A DNA stretch of 5,912 bases, taken from assembly GCA_964427955.1 (NCBI GenBank), contig CAYRWY010000375.1, forward strand, positions 1 to 5,912, given 5' to 3'. The notes beneath the pieces were generated by a model. It worked only from the letters and a program-made list of their open reading frames with translations, had not been told where the DNA came from and searched no databases. A program made the translations under genes and the position numbers. Positions 1 through 5,912 of this stretch are shown piece after piece. Source of the DNA: JACRBK01 sp964427955 (GTDB lineage Bacteria > Chloroflexota > Anaerolineae > Aggregatilineales > Aggregatilineaceae). Each line of letters starts with the position of its first letter. The first letter of the stretch is position 1.

Positions 1-2935
1 CGGAATTGTACATCACGTAAATGGGCCTGGTCGGATCGTACTGCAAGCGCGTGCCCTGGTTGCGCTGGACCGTCAGGGTCAGATCGCTGGCGCTCAACAG
101 CCCATTCGGCCATTCCAGGTCACCCGCGCTGGAGCCGAGAATACGGTGATCCAGCCAGTGCGGGTAAGCCACCATGAAGGCATTGCCCAGGCTGCCTTCG
201 GTATCGGCAAAGTCGCGCATCGGCTGCGCGATCAGGTTGTACGGCTTCCAACTGTACACGTAGTTCAGCGGGTAGGTGCGGAAGAAATAGTGCCAGTCCG
301 GGCCGATACCGTGCGCCAGCAGCGCCGCCAGCATGACCGTTCCGCCCGCCGTTCCGACCGGGACACGCCACGCCCGCCACGACAGGCGGCTCAACCGCTC
401 CAGCAGCAGGCCCAACGGCAGCGCCGCCAGCATGTAGACCGGCGGAATCGTGCCGCTGCCCCGCGTGAAATTCGGATTCTCGATCAAATAGGCCAGCGTC
501 ATGGCCGAAGGCAGCAGCATCACGATCACGGCGGAGGGCAGCAGCCACCACACCGGATCGCGCCGTTTGAAAGCCCACACCACCCACAGCACGCCGCCGA
601 GGATCACCAGCCCGCTCGACACCGGGTCCAGCGCCGGGTAGGAATGCGCGTTGCTGATCCACGCCCCATCGCCCTCCCAATGGTACATCAACAGCGCCTT
701 CTTATAATTATCGACGAAGACGTCCCGTTTTTCCCAGGCCCGGTCGATCTGTTCTTTGAGGCTCGGCTCGTAGGTCGTGGTCACGCCCGTCACCGGATCG
801 GTCTTCCAGAAGGCATCTTCCCCGAACAGGCGGCCCCGCGTGCGGTTCCAGAAATCGTCGGGATAGATCGTGCTGTAATGATACATCGGGATGTAGAGCG
901 CAAACGTCATGATGACGACCGCCAGCAGCCCCGTACCATAGCGCAGCACCGGCTCGCGCCGCCGCCGCACGACCAGGACCAGCAGACAGAACCAGACCAT
1001 CGCCAGCAGCGGCAGCAGGGTATTCAGCCCGCGGCCCCACGCGTGCGGGTTGCGGTAGCTGGATTCTTCCAAGACCTGCGCGACGTAGCCGAGCATCAGC
1101 AGCGGCGCGACCAGCAGCGACGCGAAGCTGATCCCGTGGCCCAGCAGCGGCAGGATGTCGCGCGGGGATCGCAGCTTGCCCAGCACGGCCACGCCGAAGC
1201 CGAACGCCACCAGGATCGGCAGCATCCGGTTGGCCTGGTAGAGATAAGTCCCCGCGCCGAGAATGGTGCCCAGGATCAAATAATCGCGCATCCGGTCGTG
1301 ACGCATGGCTCGCGCCAGGAACCCGATCACCAGGGTCGTGGTGAGCGGCGTCAGCACGATACGCAGCCCCAGCCGTGACAGCATTTCGTGCCACGAACTG
1401 ATCGCGACCAGCCCGGCCAGCGCCACGCCGATCCAGCTCCCCAGGCGGCGGTTGTCGGGCGTGTCGGTCCCGATCACCTGCCGCGCCATCCACCACAGCG
1501 CCGGGAGCGTGATGATCCCTTCGAGGGCCGTGGCGATCTTGAGCGTGTCGAAATCGAAGCCGAGCTTGAGCGTCTTGCCGAGGAAGGCGACGAAGTACAT
1601 CTGGAACGCCTCGCGCCCGCCGTTGTTGGCGAAGAAGACCGGGTGATAGCCCCGGCTGACGCGCAGCGAGTCGAGCAGTTTTTCAATGTGATCGCTGGTC
1701 ATGTCCGGCGGCGAGGCTTTCAGATCGTACAGGCGGAACACCGCGCCCAGGATCGTCACGCCCACCAGCGCGACCAACGACCAGTCGATCCGCACCCGCC
1801 GCACCAGATCCCCCCAGCGCGGCTCGAAGAAGGCCAGCGCGCGCAGCCGTCCCGGCAGGCGGCGGACGTCCGCCCCCAGGATCAGCACCCACAGCACGAT
1901 GCTCAACACCCAGGCGAGGCTGCCGCCGGTGGTCAGCACCACGTCGTTGATCTTGCCCGACGGATCACGCCCCACGTTGAGGGTATAGGTCAGCGCCGAA
2001 CACAGCGCGGCCAGCGGGATCAGCAGCCATTGATAGCGCAGGGCGACGAGGGTCTGCACCGGGGTCGAAGTTGACACCGAGGCGGGGGCCGCTGGTTCCC
2101 GGATCGCCGAGCGGACGACGTACACGCCAGAGGGCGCCGGTTCCTCCACGCGGGGCGCGGGCGGAGCCGGAGTCTCGCTCGCCGTAGGCGTTGGGCGGGG
2201 CCGGGTGACCCCCAGCAGGAGCAGAATCCACAATACACCGGCCAGTCCCGCATAAATGACCGCGACCCAGAGAGGTCCCCGATGGGCCAGCAGGGCGACG
2301 ACCAGGGCCGCGATGGCGATCCCCAGCCCGCTCACCCACAGCGGCAGCAGGTTGGTCGAGCGGAAGCGGCGGTACAGCCGCTGGTTGAGATGGGGCAGAT
2401 CCTGCGCCCACCACCCGCGCGACCACCATAGTTCCAGCCCGACGAATATCACACCGGCCAGCACGAACCAGTCCGGCGCGCTGCCGACATTCTTTTCGGC
2501 GTGCATTTCCGGATCGAACGCGGCGTTGTGCACCAACTGCCCGCCGCGCAGCGCCAGCAGGATCGCGATCCCCAACACGACCACGCCCACCAGGATCGCG
2601 GCCTCGGAGAGGCGCTGCGGCGCGGTGCGCTCCGGCACGACAACAGAGGTCCACTCAGGCTCAGCCGCCGTTTCCGGCTCCGGGGCGACCGGAGGCCGCG
2701 CGCGCAGGACGATAGGTTCCGGCTCCGGCGCGGCAGGCTGATCCGCCTCGTCGTCACGGGTGAGCACGTGCCAAAACAGCCGCATGGTCTGGATGGGCCG
2801 CCAGGTCAAATAGACGAGCACCTGCGCCAGCGTCAGGTCTTCGAAGACCTGGGTTTTGGGTTTGGGGGGCGCGAGAGGCGGAGCGATCTCTGCCGATTCG
2901 GGCGTTTCGGGGAAATCGGGCAGTTCAGGGTCCAC
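1..2935 (-). CDS. GT39-like (GT-C fold) polytopic glycosyltransferase with long N-terminal membrane extension, C-terminus cut by window
   Basis: Translating the minus strand from a GTG at 2935 gives one open frame of 978 codons with no stop before the left edge, so the C-terminus is missing. The start is chosen because GAAAGG (2945-2950) lies 9 nt upstream and the GTG follows the methyltransferase stop by one base. Residues 1-110 are soluble and proline-rich. Hydrophobic segments lie near 112-129, 156-171, 199-217, 221-242, 302-320 and 338-355. The GT-C core starts near 386, with an outer loop containing D411 and D415 (PPDMTSDHIEK) and FFANNGGREAF (434-444), followed by about a dozen hydrophobic segments to about 880. 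A large outer loop (683-770) contains WNRTRG. ENPNFTRG (819-826) and a soluble tail from about 900 follow. Known for GT39/PMT_2 proteins: they transfer sugars from polyprenyl-phosphate donors outside the membrane, using acidic residues of the first outer loop. Family assignment is confident. Donor, acceptor and the role of the extension are unknown. Confidence 0.88.
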   Translation of the reverse strand, partial: MDPELPDFPETPESAEIAPPLAPPKPKTQVFEDLTLAQVLVYLTWRPIQTMRLFWHVLTRDDEADQPAAPEPEPIVLRARPPVAPEPETAAEPEWTSVVVPERTAPQRLSEAAILVGVVVLGIAILLALRGGQLVHNAAFDPEMHAEKNVGSAPDWFVLAGVIFVGLELWWSRGWWAQDLPHLNQRLYRRFRSTNLLPLWVSGLGIAIAALVVALLAHRGPLWVAVIYAGLAGVLWILLLLGVTRPRPTPTASETPAPPAPRVEEPAPSGVYVVRSAIREPAAPASVSTSTPVQTLVALRYQWLLIPLAALCSALTYTLNVGRDPSGKINDVVLTTGGSLAWVLSIVLWVLILGADVRRLPGRLRALAFFEPRWGDLVRRVRIDWSLVALVGVTILGAVFRLYDLKASPPDMTSDHIEKLLDSLRVSRGYHPVFFANNGGREAFQMYFVAFLGKTLKLGFDFDTLKIATALEGIITLPALWWMARQVIGTDTPDNRRLGSWIGVALAGLVAISSWHEMLSRLGLRIVLTPLTTTLVIGFLARAMRHDRMRDYLILGTILGAGTYLYQANRMLPILVAFGFGVAVLGKLRSPRDILPLLGHGISFASLLVAPLLMLGYVAQVLEESSYRNPHAWGRGLNTLLPLLAMVWFCLLVLVVRRRREPVLRYGTGLLAVVIMTFALYIPMYHYSTIYPDDFWNRTRGRLFGEDAFWKTDPVTGVTTTYEPSLKEQIDRAWEKRDVFVDNYKKALLMYHWEGDGAWISNAHSYPALDPVSSGLVILGGVLWVVWAFKRRDPVWWLLPSAVIVMLLPSAMTLAYLIENPNFTRGSGTIPPVYMLAALPLGLLLERLSRLSWRAWRVPVGTAGGTVMLAALLAHGIGPDWHYFFRTYPLNYVYSWKPYNLIAQPMRDFADTEGSLGNAFMVAYPHWLDHRILGSSAGDLEWPNGLLSASDLTLTVQRNQGTRLQYDPTRPIYVMYNS

Positions 2936-2936
2936 G

Positions 2937-3788
2937 CTACTCTGCCTTTCTCGCCTTGATCGCCAGGTTCACCGTGCTGCGGCCCGGCGGCTCGTCGAGT
3001 TGGTTGGGGCGGTCGAACAGGTTGAGCACGGCGATCCCCAGGTTGATCGGGTTCAGCAGGCTGCCCCGGTTCTGGTCGAAGGTGGTGCGGTCGGCGGCGT
3101 TCGCCATCCCCTGCGGCATCGCGCCCGATTCGAGCAGCGGTTTGCCCAGCCCGTACACGAGGTTGTGAATGAACGGGAAGCTGGTGTGCGTGAAGGATCG
3201 CTCGGCCTCCACGACGAAACCGGCCTGCTCCACCGCCGTGCGCAGTTGGTCGCGCTCGTACAGCCGGACGTGGTTGGCCCAGATGCCCGCCAGGGGACCG
3301 TGTTGAATGTGGCGGTGCAGGGTGCGTTCCAGCGTCCAGTTGATGGGGTCCCATAAAAACGGGTAGTTGGCATTGGGGACGGTGATCGCCGCGACGCCAC
3401 CCGGCTTGAGCACGCGCCGGACCTCGCGCAGCCCGGCCACGTCGTCGTCCACGTGCTCCAGAATCTCGGACAGGATCACGCCGTCGAAGCTGTTGTCCGG
3501 AAACGGCAGGGCGTAGATATTGCCGCGCGTCAGCGTGAGCTGCGGCAGGTGCCCTACGTAGCGCTGGGCCTTGCGGATGATGTCGGGATCAAGCTCCAGC
3601 CCCACCAGCCGGACCGCGCTCACGTAGCGGTACATATTCAGGTAAAACCCGCGCCCGCACGCGCAGTCCAGAATCCGCCCCTGTTCGTCGGGCGGAATCC
3701 ATTCGAAGATGGTTTCGACCCGCTTCTTGAAGGCCATATCCGCTTCGTTGCGGGTCATGCGCTGGATCGTCTGCCTGTCAACCGTCAT
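2937..3788 (-). CDS. Class I SAM-dependent methyltransferase (Methyltransf_11-like)
   Basis: This is a complete 283-residue cytoplasmic protein. Motif I is ILDCACGRGFYL (residues 39-50), the glycine-rich SAM-binding loop. GLELDP (63-68) supplies the acidic residue expected to hold the ribose hydroxyls. LPFPDNSFDGV (94-104) and SEILEHVDD (107-115) match the motif II/III region of Methyltransf_11 enzymes, and the LKPGG turn is at 127-131. The C-terminal 100 residues are less typical and probably form the acceptor-binding lid. The ATG at 3788 is chosen because it follows the haem gene stop by 6 nt and a G-rich AGGGTGG stretch precedes it; the next Mets (11 and 18) have no better ribosome site. 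It lies between a haem protein and a GT39-like gene, in a cluster with GT4 and flippase-like genes, so methylation of a glycan or lipid-linked intermediate is plausible. The substrate cannot be read from the sequence; quinone or small-molecule methylation is an alternative. Confidence 0.9.
   Translation of the reverse strand: MTVDRQTIQRMTRNEADMAFKKRVETIFEWIPPDEQGRILDCACGRGFYLNMYRYVSAVRLVGLELDPDIIRKAQRYVGHLPQLTLTRGNIYALPFPDNSFDGVILSEILEHVDDDVAGLREVRRVLKPGGVAAITVPNANYPFLWDPINWTLERTLHRHIQHGPLAGIWANHVRLYERDQLRTAVEQAGFVVEAERSFTHTSFPFIHNLVYGLGKPLLESGAMPQGMANAADRTTFDQNRGSLLNPINLGIAVLNLFDRPNQLDEPPGRSTVNLAIKARKAE
2945..2950 (-). promoter_or_regulatory. Ribosome binding site deciding the GTG start of the GT39-like gene
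   Basis: The minus strand reads GAAAGG here, 9 nt before the GTG at 2935. The site lies inside the last codons of the methyltransferase gene, whose TAG stop (2937-2939) ends one base before the GTG. This arrangement suggests translational coupling of the two genes. No in-frame ATG occurs nearby: the next Met, at residue 51, would remove the proline-rich N-terminus. Confidence 0.6.
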
Positions 3789-3794
3789 GCCACC

Positions 3795-4271
3795 CTACCC
3801 CCCCGTGCCGGGACCAACCGAACTCTGCCCCAACGTGACCACCAGCCCGGTGATCAGTTCTTGCTTCTCGGTGTCGGACAGCTTGGCATTGGAGTGCATG
3901 ATCGTGTAGTACCAGGGCGGCATTTCTCCGCCGTCGATCACTTCGGTGATGTCGCCCATCTCGGCCCGGCCCGTCCAATCCGAGAAGTTGAGCGTATCGC
4001 GCCCTTCGTGTACATCACGATACAGCAGCCAGGACGACGGCGCAATTTTGGAATACCACGGCCAGACCGTCTCATTGCTGTGACAGTCGAAACACGCCGC
4101 CTTGGCCAGCTCGCGCGTGCGCGGCGTATCCCACTGCGGCTCTTTGACCACCGCCGGATTGGTCTTATCGACCGGAATGAGCTGGATCAGCACGAAGAGC
4201 ACCAGCAGTACGACGATGGCGATCCCGATTCGGCCCGGCCAGGTCTTGCTCATATTACGGATCTTTTCCAT
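3795..4271 (-). CDS. Membrane-anchored c-type haem-binding protein (haem_bd / PF14376-like)
   Basis: This is a 158-residue protein when started at the ATG at 4271, which has AAAGGTGG 5 nt upstream. A GTG at 4280 would add three residues but overlaps that ribosome site. A short basic N-terminus is followed by one hydrophobic helix (about 15-32) that fits an uncleaved signal anchor, placing the rest outside the cytoplasmic membrane. C60-F-D-C63-H64 is a single CXXCH for covalent haem c. The surrounding words CHSNETVWPWYS, IAPSSWLLYRDV and LNFSDW are characteristic of the small haem-binding domain family. GEMPPWYY (115-122) offers M117 as a possible sixth iron ligand (inference). Family length is usual at about 150 residues. 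Its job is probably electron transfer or redox sensing, but no partner oxidoreductase is visible. It sits between a glycosyltransferase and a methyltransferase with gaps of 37 and 6 nt. Seven Gs on its own strand precede its TAG stop. Confidence 0.9.
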   Translation of the reverse strand: MEKIRNMSKTWPGRIGIAIVVLLVLFVLIQLIPVDKTNPAVVKEPQWDTPRTRELAKAACFDCHSNETVWPWYSKIAPSSWLLYRDVHEGRDTLNFSDWTGRAEMGDITEVIDGGEMPPWYYTIMHSNAKLSDTEKQELITGLVVTLGQSSVGPGTGG

Positions 4272-4276
4272 AACGC

Positions 4277-4284
4277 CCACCTTT
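4277..4284 (-). promoter_or_regulatory. Ribosome binding site deciding the ATG start of the haem protein
   Basis: The minus strand reads AAAGGTGG, a good anti-16S match, 5 nt before the ATG at 4271. The upstream GTG at 4278-4280 lies within or next to this element and so is unlikely to be the start. This is the strongest Shine-Dalgarno sequence in the window. Confidence 0.65.
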
Positions 4285-4292
4285 CACAATAA

Positions 4293-4305
4293 GTTTGCAT
4301 CAAAC
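4293..4305. promoter_or_regulatory. Short perfect dyad in the AT-rich gap upstream of the haem gene; possible operator or 5' hairpin
   Basis: The plus strand reads GTTTG-CAT-CAAAC, a 5-bp perfect inverted repeat around a 3-base centre. It lies in a 30-base stretch (4281-4310) with only 9 G/C, in sharp contrast to the GC-rich surroundings. On the minus strand a TAGAAT (4306-4311), close to a -10 consensus, overlaps the GT4 stop codon just upstream. No -35 box is visible at the usual spacing. The dyad could be an operator, a small 5' hairpin 8 nt before the ribosome site, or chance. Confidence 0.25.
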
Positions 4306-4308
4306 ATT

Positions 4309-5496
4309 CTATCGCCGCGCGGACTCGACCGCGCGGCGGAAATGCTTTTCGTAGCGTTCGACCGTCTGCTGGAAGCTGAAGGTCCGCTCGACGTCGGCAT
4401 AGGGCTTGACGTAGTGGTCGCGCTGCCGGACGACCTCGATCACCGCCTCGCCGATGGCCTGCCAATTCCCACGCGGGACGAGGCGGCCCATGCCCGTCTC
4501 GGTCACAGGGACGCGCCCGCCGGGCGTGTCGGTCATGATGACCGGCGTGCCGCACAGCATGGCTTCCACCTGGACCATCGCGAAACACTCCGTGTCGCTC
4601 GGCATGACCAGCACGTCGCACGCGGCGTAGAAATTCGCCATCGCCTGCATACTGTCGAGCTTGCCCAGGAACAGCAGTTGATCCTCGTAGCGCTGCACCA
4701 GCGCCTGATTCTGCTCCCAGGTATCTTCGTACGGAATATCGTATTCCCCGGCAAACACGACGCGCGCATTCGGATACGCCTGGTTGACCACTTCCAGCGC
4801 CCGGATCAGCAGATCGGGGCGTTTTTCGCGCACGAAGCGCCCGGCATAGCCGATGATCGGGCCGCCGTCGCGCTGCCAGCGGTCGCGCAGCTCGGCCACG
4901 CGACCCGGATCGGGCGTCGGCACCTGGATCGGGGGGTAGATCACCGAGACATTATCCGCAAACGGTTTCAAATAGTAACTGTGTTCGGCGTAATCACGGC
5001 TGTAGCCGATCAGCCGGGCCGCGCGCTGCGCCATGTAGCGGTAGTTCTGGAACATGACCCAGCGGATGAAACGGTTGAACAACCCCGGCGGCAGGACCAG
5101 ATCCCCATGATGGGTAGCCACCAGCGGTTTGTGCGCCAGGCCAGAGAGTCCCGCCAGCAGCGCCGTCTCCAGCATGGGGGTCTGGACCCAGACGACATCG
5201 TGCTGCCGGATCAGGCCGTAGGCGGCCCAGGGATAGGCGGGCATGATCATGCCCCGGCTGACATGCAGCGGCGGCGTCCACAGGCGCACGATCCGCACGC
5301 CATTGATCACTTCGTTACGCGGGAGATCGATGTCGTGCCGCGCGGCCAGAATCGTCACCTCGTGCCCGCGCTGGACCAGCGCCTCGGCCACGCGCTGAAT
5401 GTGGATCGGCGGGCCGGTGCGGTGCGGCAGATAATAGAGCAGCGCCGCCAGAATTTTGAGGCGCTTGACATCAGGAACGGTAGCATTCTCAGGCAT
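4309..5496 (-). CDS. Family 4 glycosyltransferase (GT-B fold, glycosyltransferase group 1)
   Basis: This is a complete 395-residue cytoplasmic or membrane-associated enzyme of normal GT4 length. The N-terminal Rossmann domain starts at KILAALLYYLPH (14-25) with the TGPPIH acceptor-side loop at 27-32 and ATHHGD at 127-132. The donor domain starts near 213 with GYAGRFVREKRPDLL (216-230), where R220 and K225 are the usual diphosphate contacts. FLGKL (276-280) and the segment with E303 and E311 (TECFAMVQVEAMLCG) form the retaining EX7E signature. GT4 enzymes move sugar from a nucleotide-sugar (UDP-, GDP- or ADP-linked) to lipid or sugar acceptors. Neither donor nor acceptor can be assigned here. 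The ATG at 5496 is chosen because the fold begins 13 residues later and a TAG lies two codons upstream. No close Shine-Dalgarno is visible (the nearest, AGGG, is 14 nt away). The flippase-like gene ends 62 nt upstream, so the two are probably cotranscribed. Confidence 0.93.
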   Translation of the reverse strand: MPENATVPDVKRLKILAALLYYLPHRTGPPIHIQRVAEALVQRGHEVTILAARHDIDLPRNEVINGVRIVRLWTPPLHVSRGMIMPAYPWAAYGLIRQHDVVWVQTPMLETALLAGLSGLAHKPLVATHHGDLVLPPGLFNRFIRWVMFQNYRYMAQRAARLIGYSRDYAEHSYYLKPFADNVSVIYPPIQVPTPDPGRVAELRDRWQRDGGPIIGYAGRFVREKRPDLLIRALEVVNQAYPNARVVFAGEYDIPYEDTWEQNQALVQRYEDQLLFLGKLDSMQAMANFYAACDVLVMPSDTECFAMVQVEAMLCGTPVIMTDTPGGRVPVTETGMGRLVPRGNWQAIGEAVIEVVRQRDHYVKPYADVERTFSFQQTVERYEKHFRRAVESARR

Positions 5497-5519
5497 CGTC
5501 TAAAGGTTTTCCCTGTTAC

Positions 5520-5534
5520 GCGGGCTTACCCCGC
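5520..5534. other. Small GC-rich stem-loop in the flippase-GT4 gap
   Basis: GCGGG (5520-5524) pairs with CCCGC (5530-5534) around a 5-base loop. It lies in the 62-nt gap, 23 nt before the GT4 start codon on the minus strand. No T-run follows on the minus strand, so an intrinsic terminator is not supported. It could shape the GT4 leader mRNA, but a 5-bp GC stem in GC-rich DNA may be chance. Confidence 0.2.
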
Positions 5535-5558
5535 CCATTTCATCCCGCATGGCGCACC

Positions 5559-5912
5559 CTATCCGCCTTCCTGCGCCGGGCGGGTGCGCAGCGATTGCGC
5601 CGCGCGGGTCACTTCGCCCAGGCTGACGTCTTCGGCCCACAGCCCGATCAACCCGGTCGAGATATACGTCAGCAGGTTGACCACGTGCAGCAGCAGCGCA
5701 AAAGCGACTGCCGGGGCTGCCGTCGCGCTCGGCACCAGATCGGCACTGGCCAGCGCGAACACGACCGCCGCTTCGAACGGTCCCAGGTTGCCCGGCACGG
5801 CGGGCACGGCGATCACGAATGACGCCAGCGCGATCATCGCCATCGACGCCACCCACGACGGCTGGTCGAACATCGCATACAGCAGCGGGTACCCGGCCAC
5901 GACCGACCCCGT
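5559..5912 (-). CDS. Lysylphosphatidylglycerol synthase TM-region / flippase-like membrane protein (LPG_synthase_TM, UPF0104/AglD type), N-terminus cut by window
   Basis: Only the last 117 residues are present; the frame enters from the right edge (T-G-S-V-V-A...) and ends at TAG 5559-5561. A full family member is about 300-350 residues, so about two thirds is missing. Visible are hydrophobic segments near 21-36, 48-60 and 66-92 of this fragment. Between the first two is PAVPGNLGPFEAAVV (37-51), which matches the conserved 'P..PGG.G.FE' motif of the LPG_synthase_TM family; G is replaced by N at the second glycine. The C-terminus is a short polar cytoplasmic tail. Related proteins include the membrane half of MprF and archaeal AglD, linked to lipid flipping or polyprenyl-phosphate sugar chemistry. 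Next to a GT4 gene it probably supports an envelope glycolipid or glycan pathway (inference). The GTG at 5900 is internal and not the start. Confidence 0.85.
   Translation of the reverse strand, partial: TGSVVAGYPLLYAMFDQPSWVASMAMIALASFVIAVPAVPGNLGPFEAAVVFALASADLVPSATAAPAVAFALLLHVVNLLTYISTGLIGLWAEDVSLGEVTRAAQSLRTRPAQEGG

Noticed and set aside
941..1160. Repeated CAGCAG/GGCAGCAG-like stretches on the plus strand
   Set aside because: These are CTG leucine and GCG/GCC alanine codons of the membrane protein read in reverse, with no regular unit or spacing.
146..1378. Plus-strand open frame of 410 codons, rich in R, Q, H and P
   Set aside because: It is antisense to the continuous GT39-like frame. 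Its composition is the usual shadow of Leu/Ala/Val-rich membrane protein codons, and it has no recognisable motif.
120..2757. Several minus-strand open frames (120-680, 708-1496, 1965-2654, 2449-2757) in other frames
   Set aside because: They overlap the 978-codon frame, which alone gives membrane helices and GT39 motifs. Reading them as pieces of a broken gene is wrong: the true frame has no interruption and simply runs off the window.
3798..3804. Slippage on the seven-G run as a programmed frameshift joining the haem and methyltransferase proteins
   Set aside because: A shift of one base in either direction meets a stop within a few codons (TGA in both cases), so no fusion results. Only TAG readthrough would join them.
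4272..4280. GTG at 4280 as the haem protein start
   Set aside because: The AAAGGTGG ribosome site overlaps this GTG and is correctly spaced for the ATG at 4271.
3453..4292. Plus-strand open frame of 279 codons
   Set aside because: It lies opposite the haem and methyltransferase genes, both of which have clear family motifs. The plus-strand protein shows no domain.
5498..5534. Intrinsic terminator between the flippase-like and GT4 genes
   Set aside because: The 5-bp stem is short and is not followed by a T-run on the minus strand.

Overview
This is a high-GC (roughly 60-65% by eye), gene-dense window in which every supported gene lies on the minus strand. It reads from right to left as five genes: a lipid-flippase-like membrane protein (cut by the right edge), a family 4 glycosyltransferase, a small membrane-anchored c-type haem protein, a SAM-dependent methyltransferase, and a very large GT39-like polytopic glycosyltransferase (cut by the left edge). 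Gaps are 62, 37, 6 and 1 nt, so at least the last three genes look like one transcription and translation unit. Every visible stop codon is TAG. There are no tRNA, rRNA, CRISPR or mobile-element signals, and no gene-free stretch over 70 bases.

The window suggests a member of the Chloroflexota, probably an Anaerolineae-like lineage. The main reason is the style of the GT39-like protein (a D-rich first outer loop, an FFxxNNGGREA-type motif, and an 'ENPNFTRGSGTIPP' segment), which I associate with the many GT39 paralogues of that phylum. The AglD-type LPG_synthase_TM protein next to GT4 and methyltransferase genes fits too. This is inference from remembered family features, not a search result.

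Region by region: 5559-5912 is the C-terminal part of an LPG_synthase_TM/UPF0104 protein. 4309-5496 is a complete GT-B glycosyltransferase with the EX7E signature. 3795-4271 is a haem-binding protein with one CXXCH. 2937-3788 is a class I methyltransferase. 1-2935 is a single uninterrupted frame of 978 codons that runs off the left end: a GT-C fold glycosyltransferase with an unusual N-terminal extension of about 385 residues, carrying about six extra membrane segments and two Pro/Glu/Ala-rich linkers.

Working model (inference): GT4 would glycosylate a lipid or polyprenol acceptor at the cytoplasmic face. The flippase-like protein would help with lipid translocation or anchoring. The methyltransferase would modify the glycan or lipid, and the GT39-like enzyme would transfer a lipid-linked sugar on the outer face. 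The haem protein does not fit this pathway by known function and is the odd member of the cluster. The most interesting points are the architecture of the giant GT39-like protein, its D-H instead of D-E loop motif, the haem protein inside a glycan cluster with its own AT-rich dyad, and the same-frame TAG junction between the haem and methyltransferase genes.
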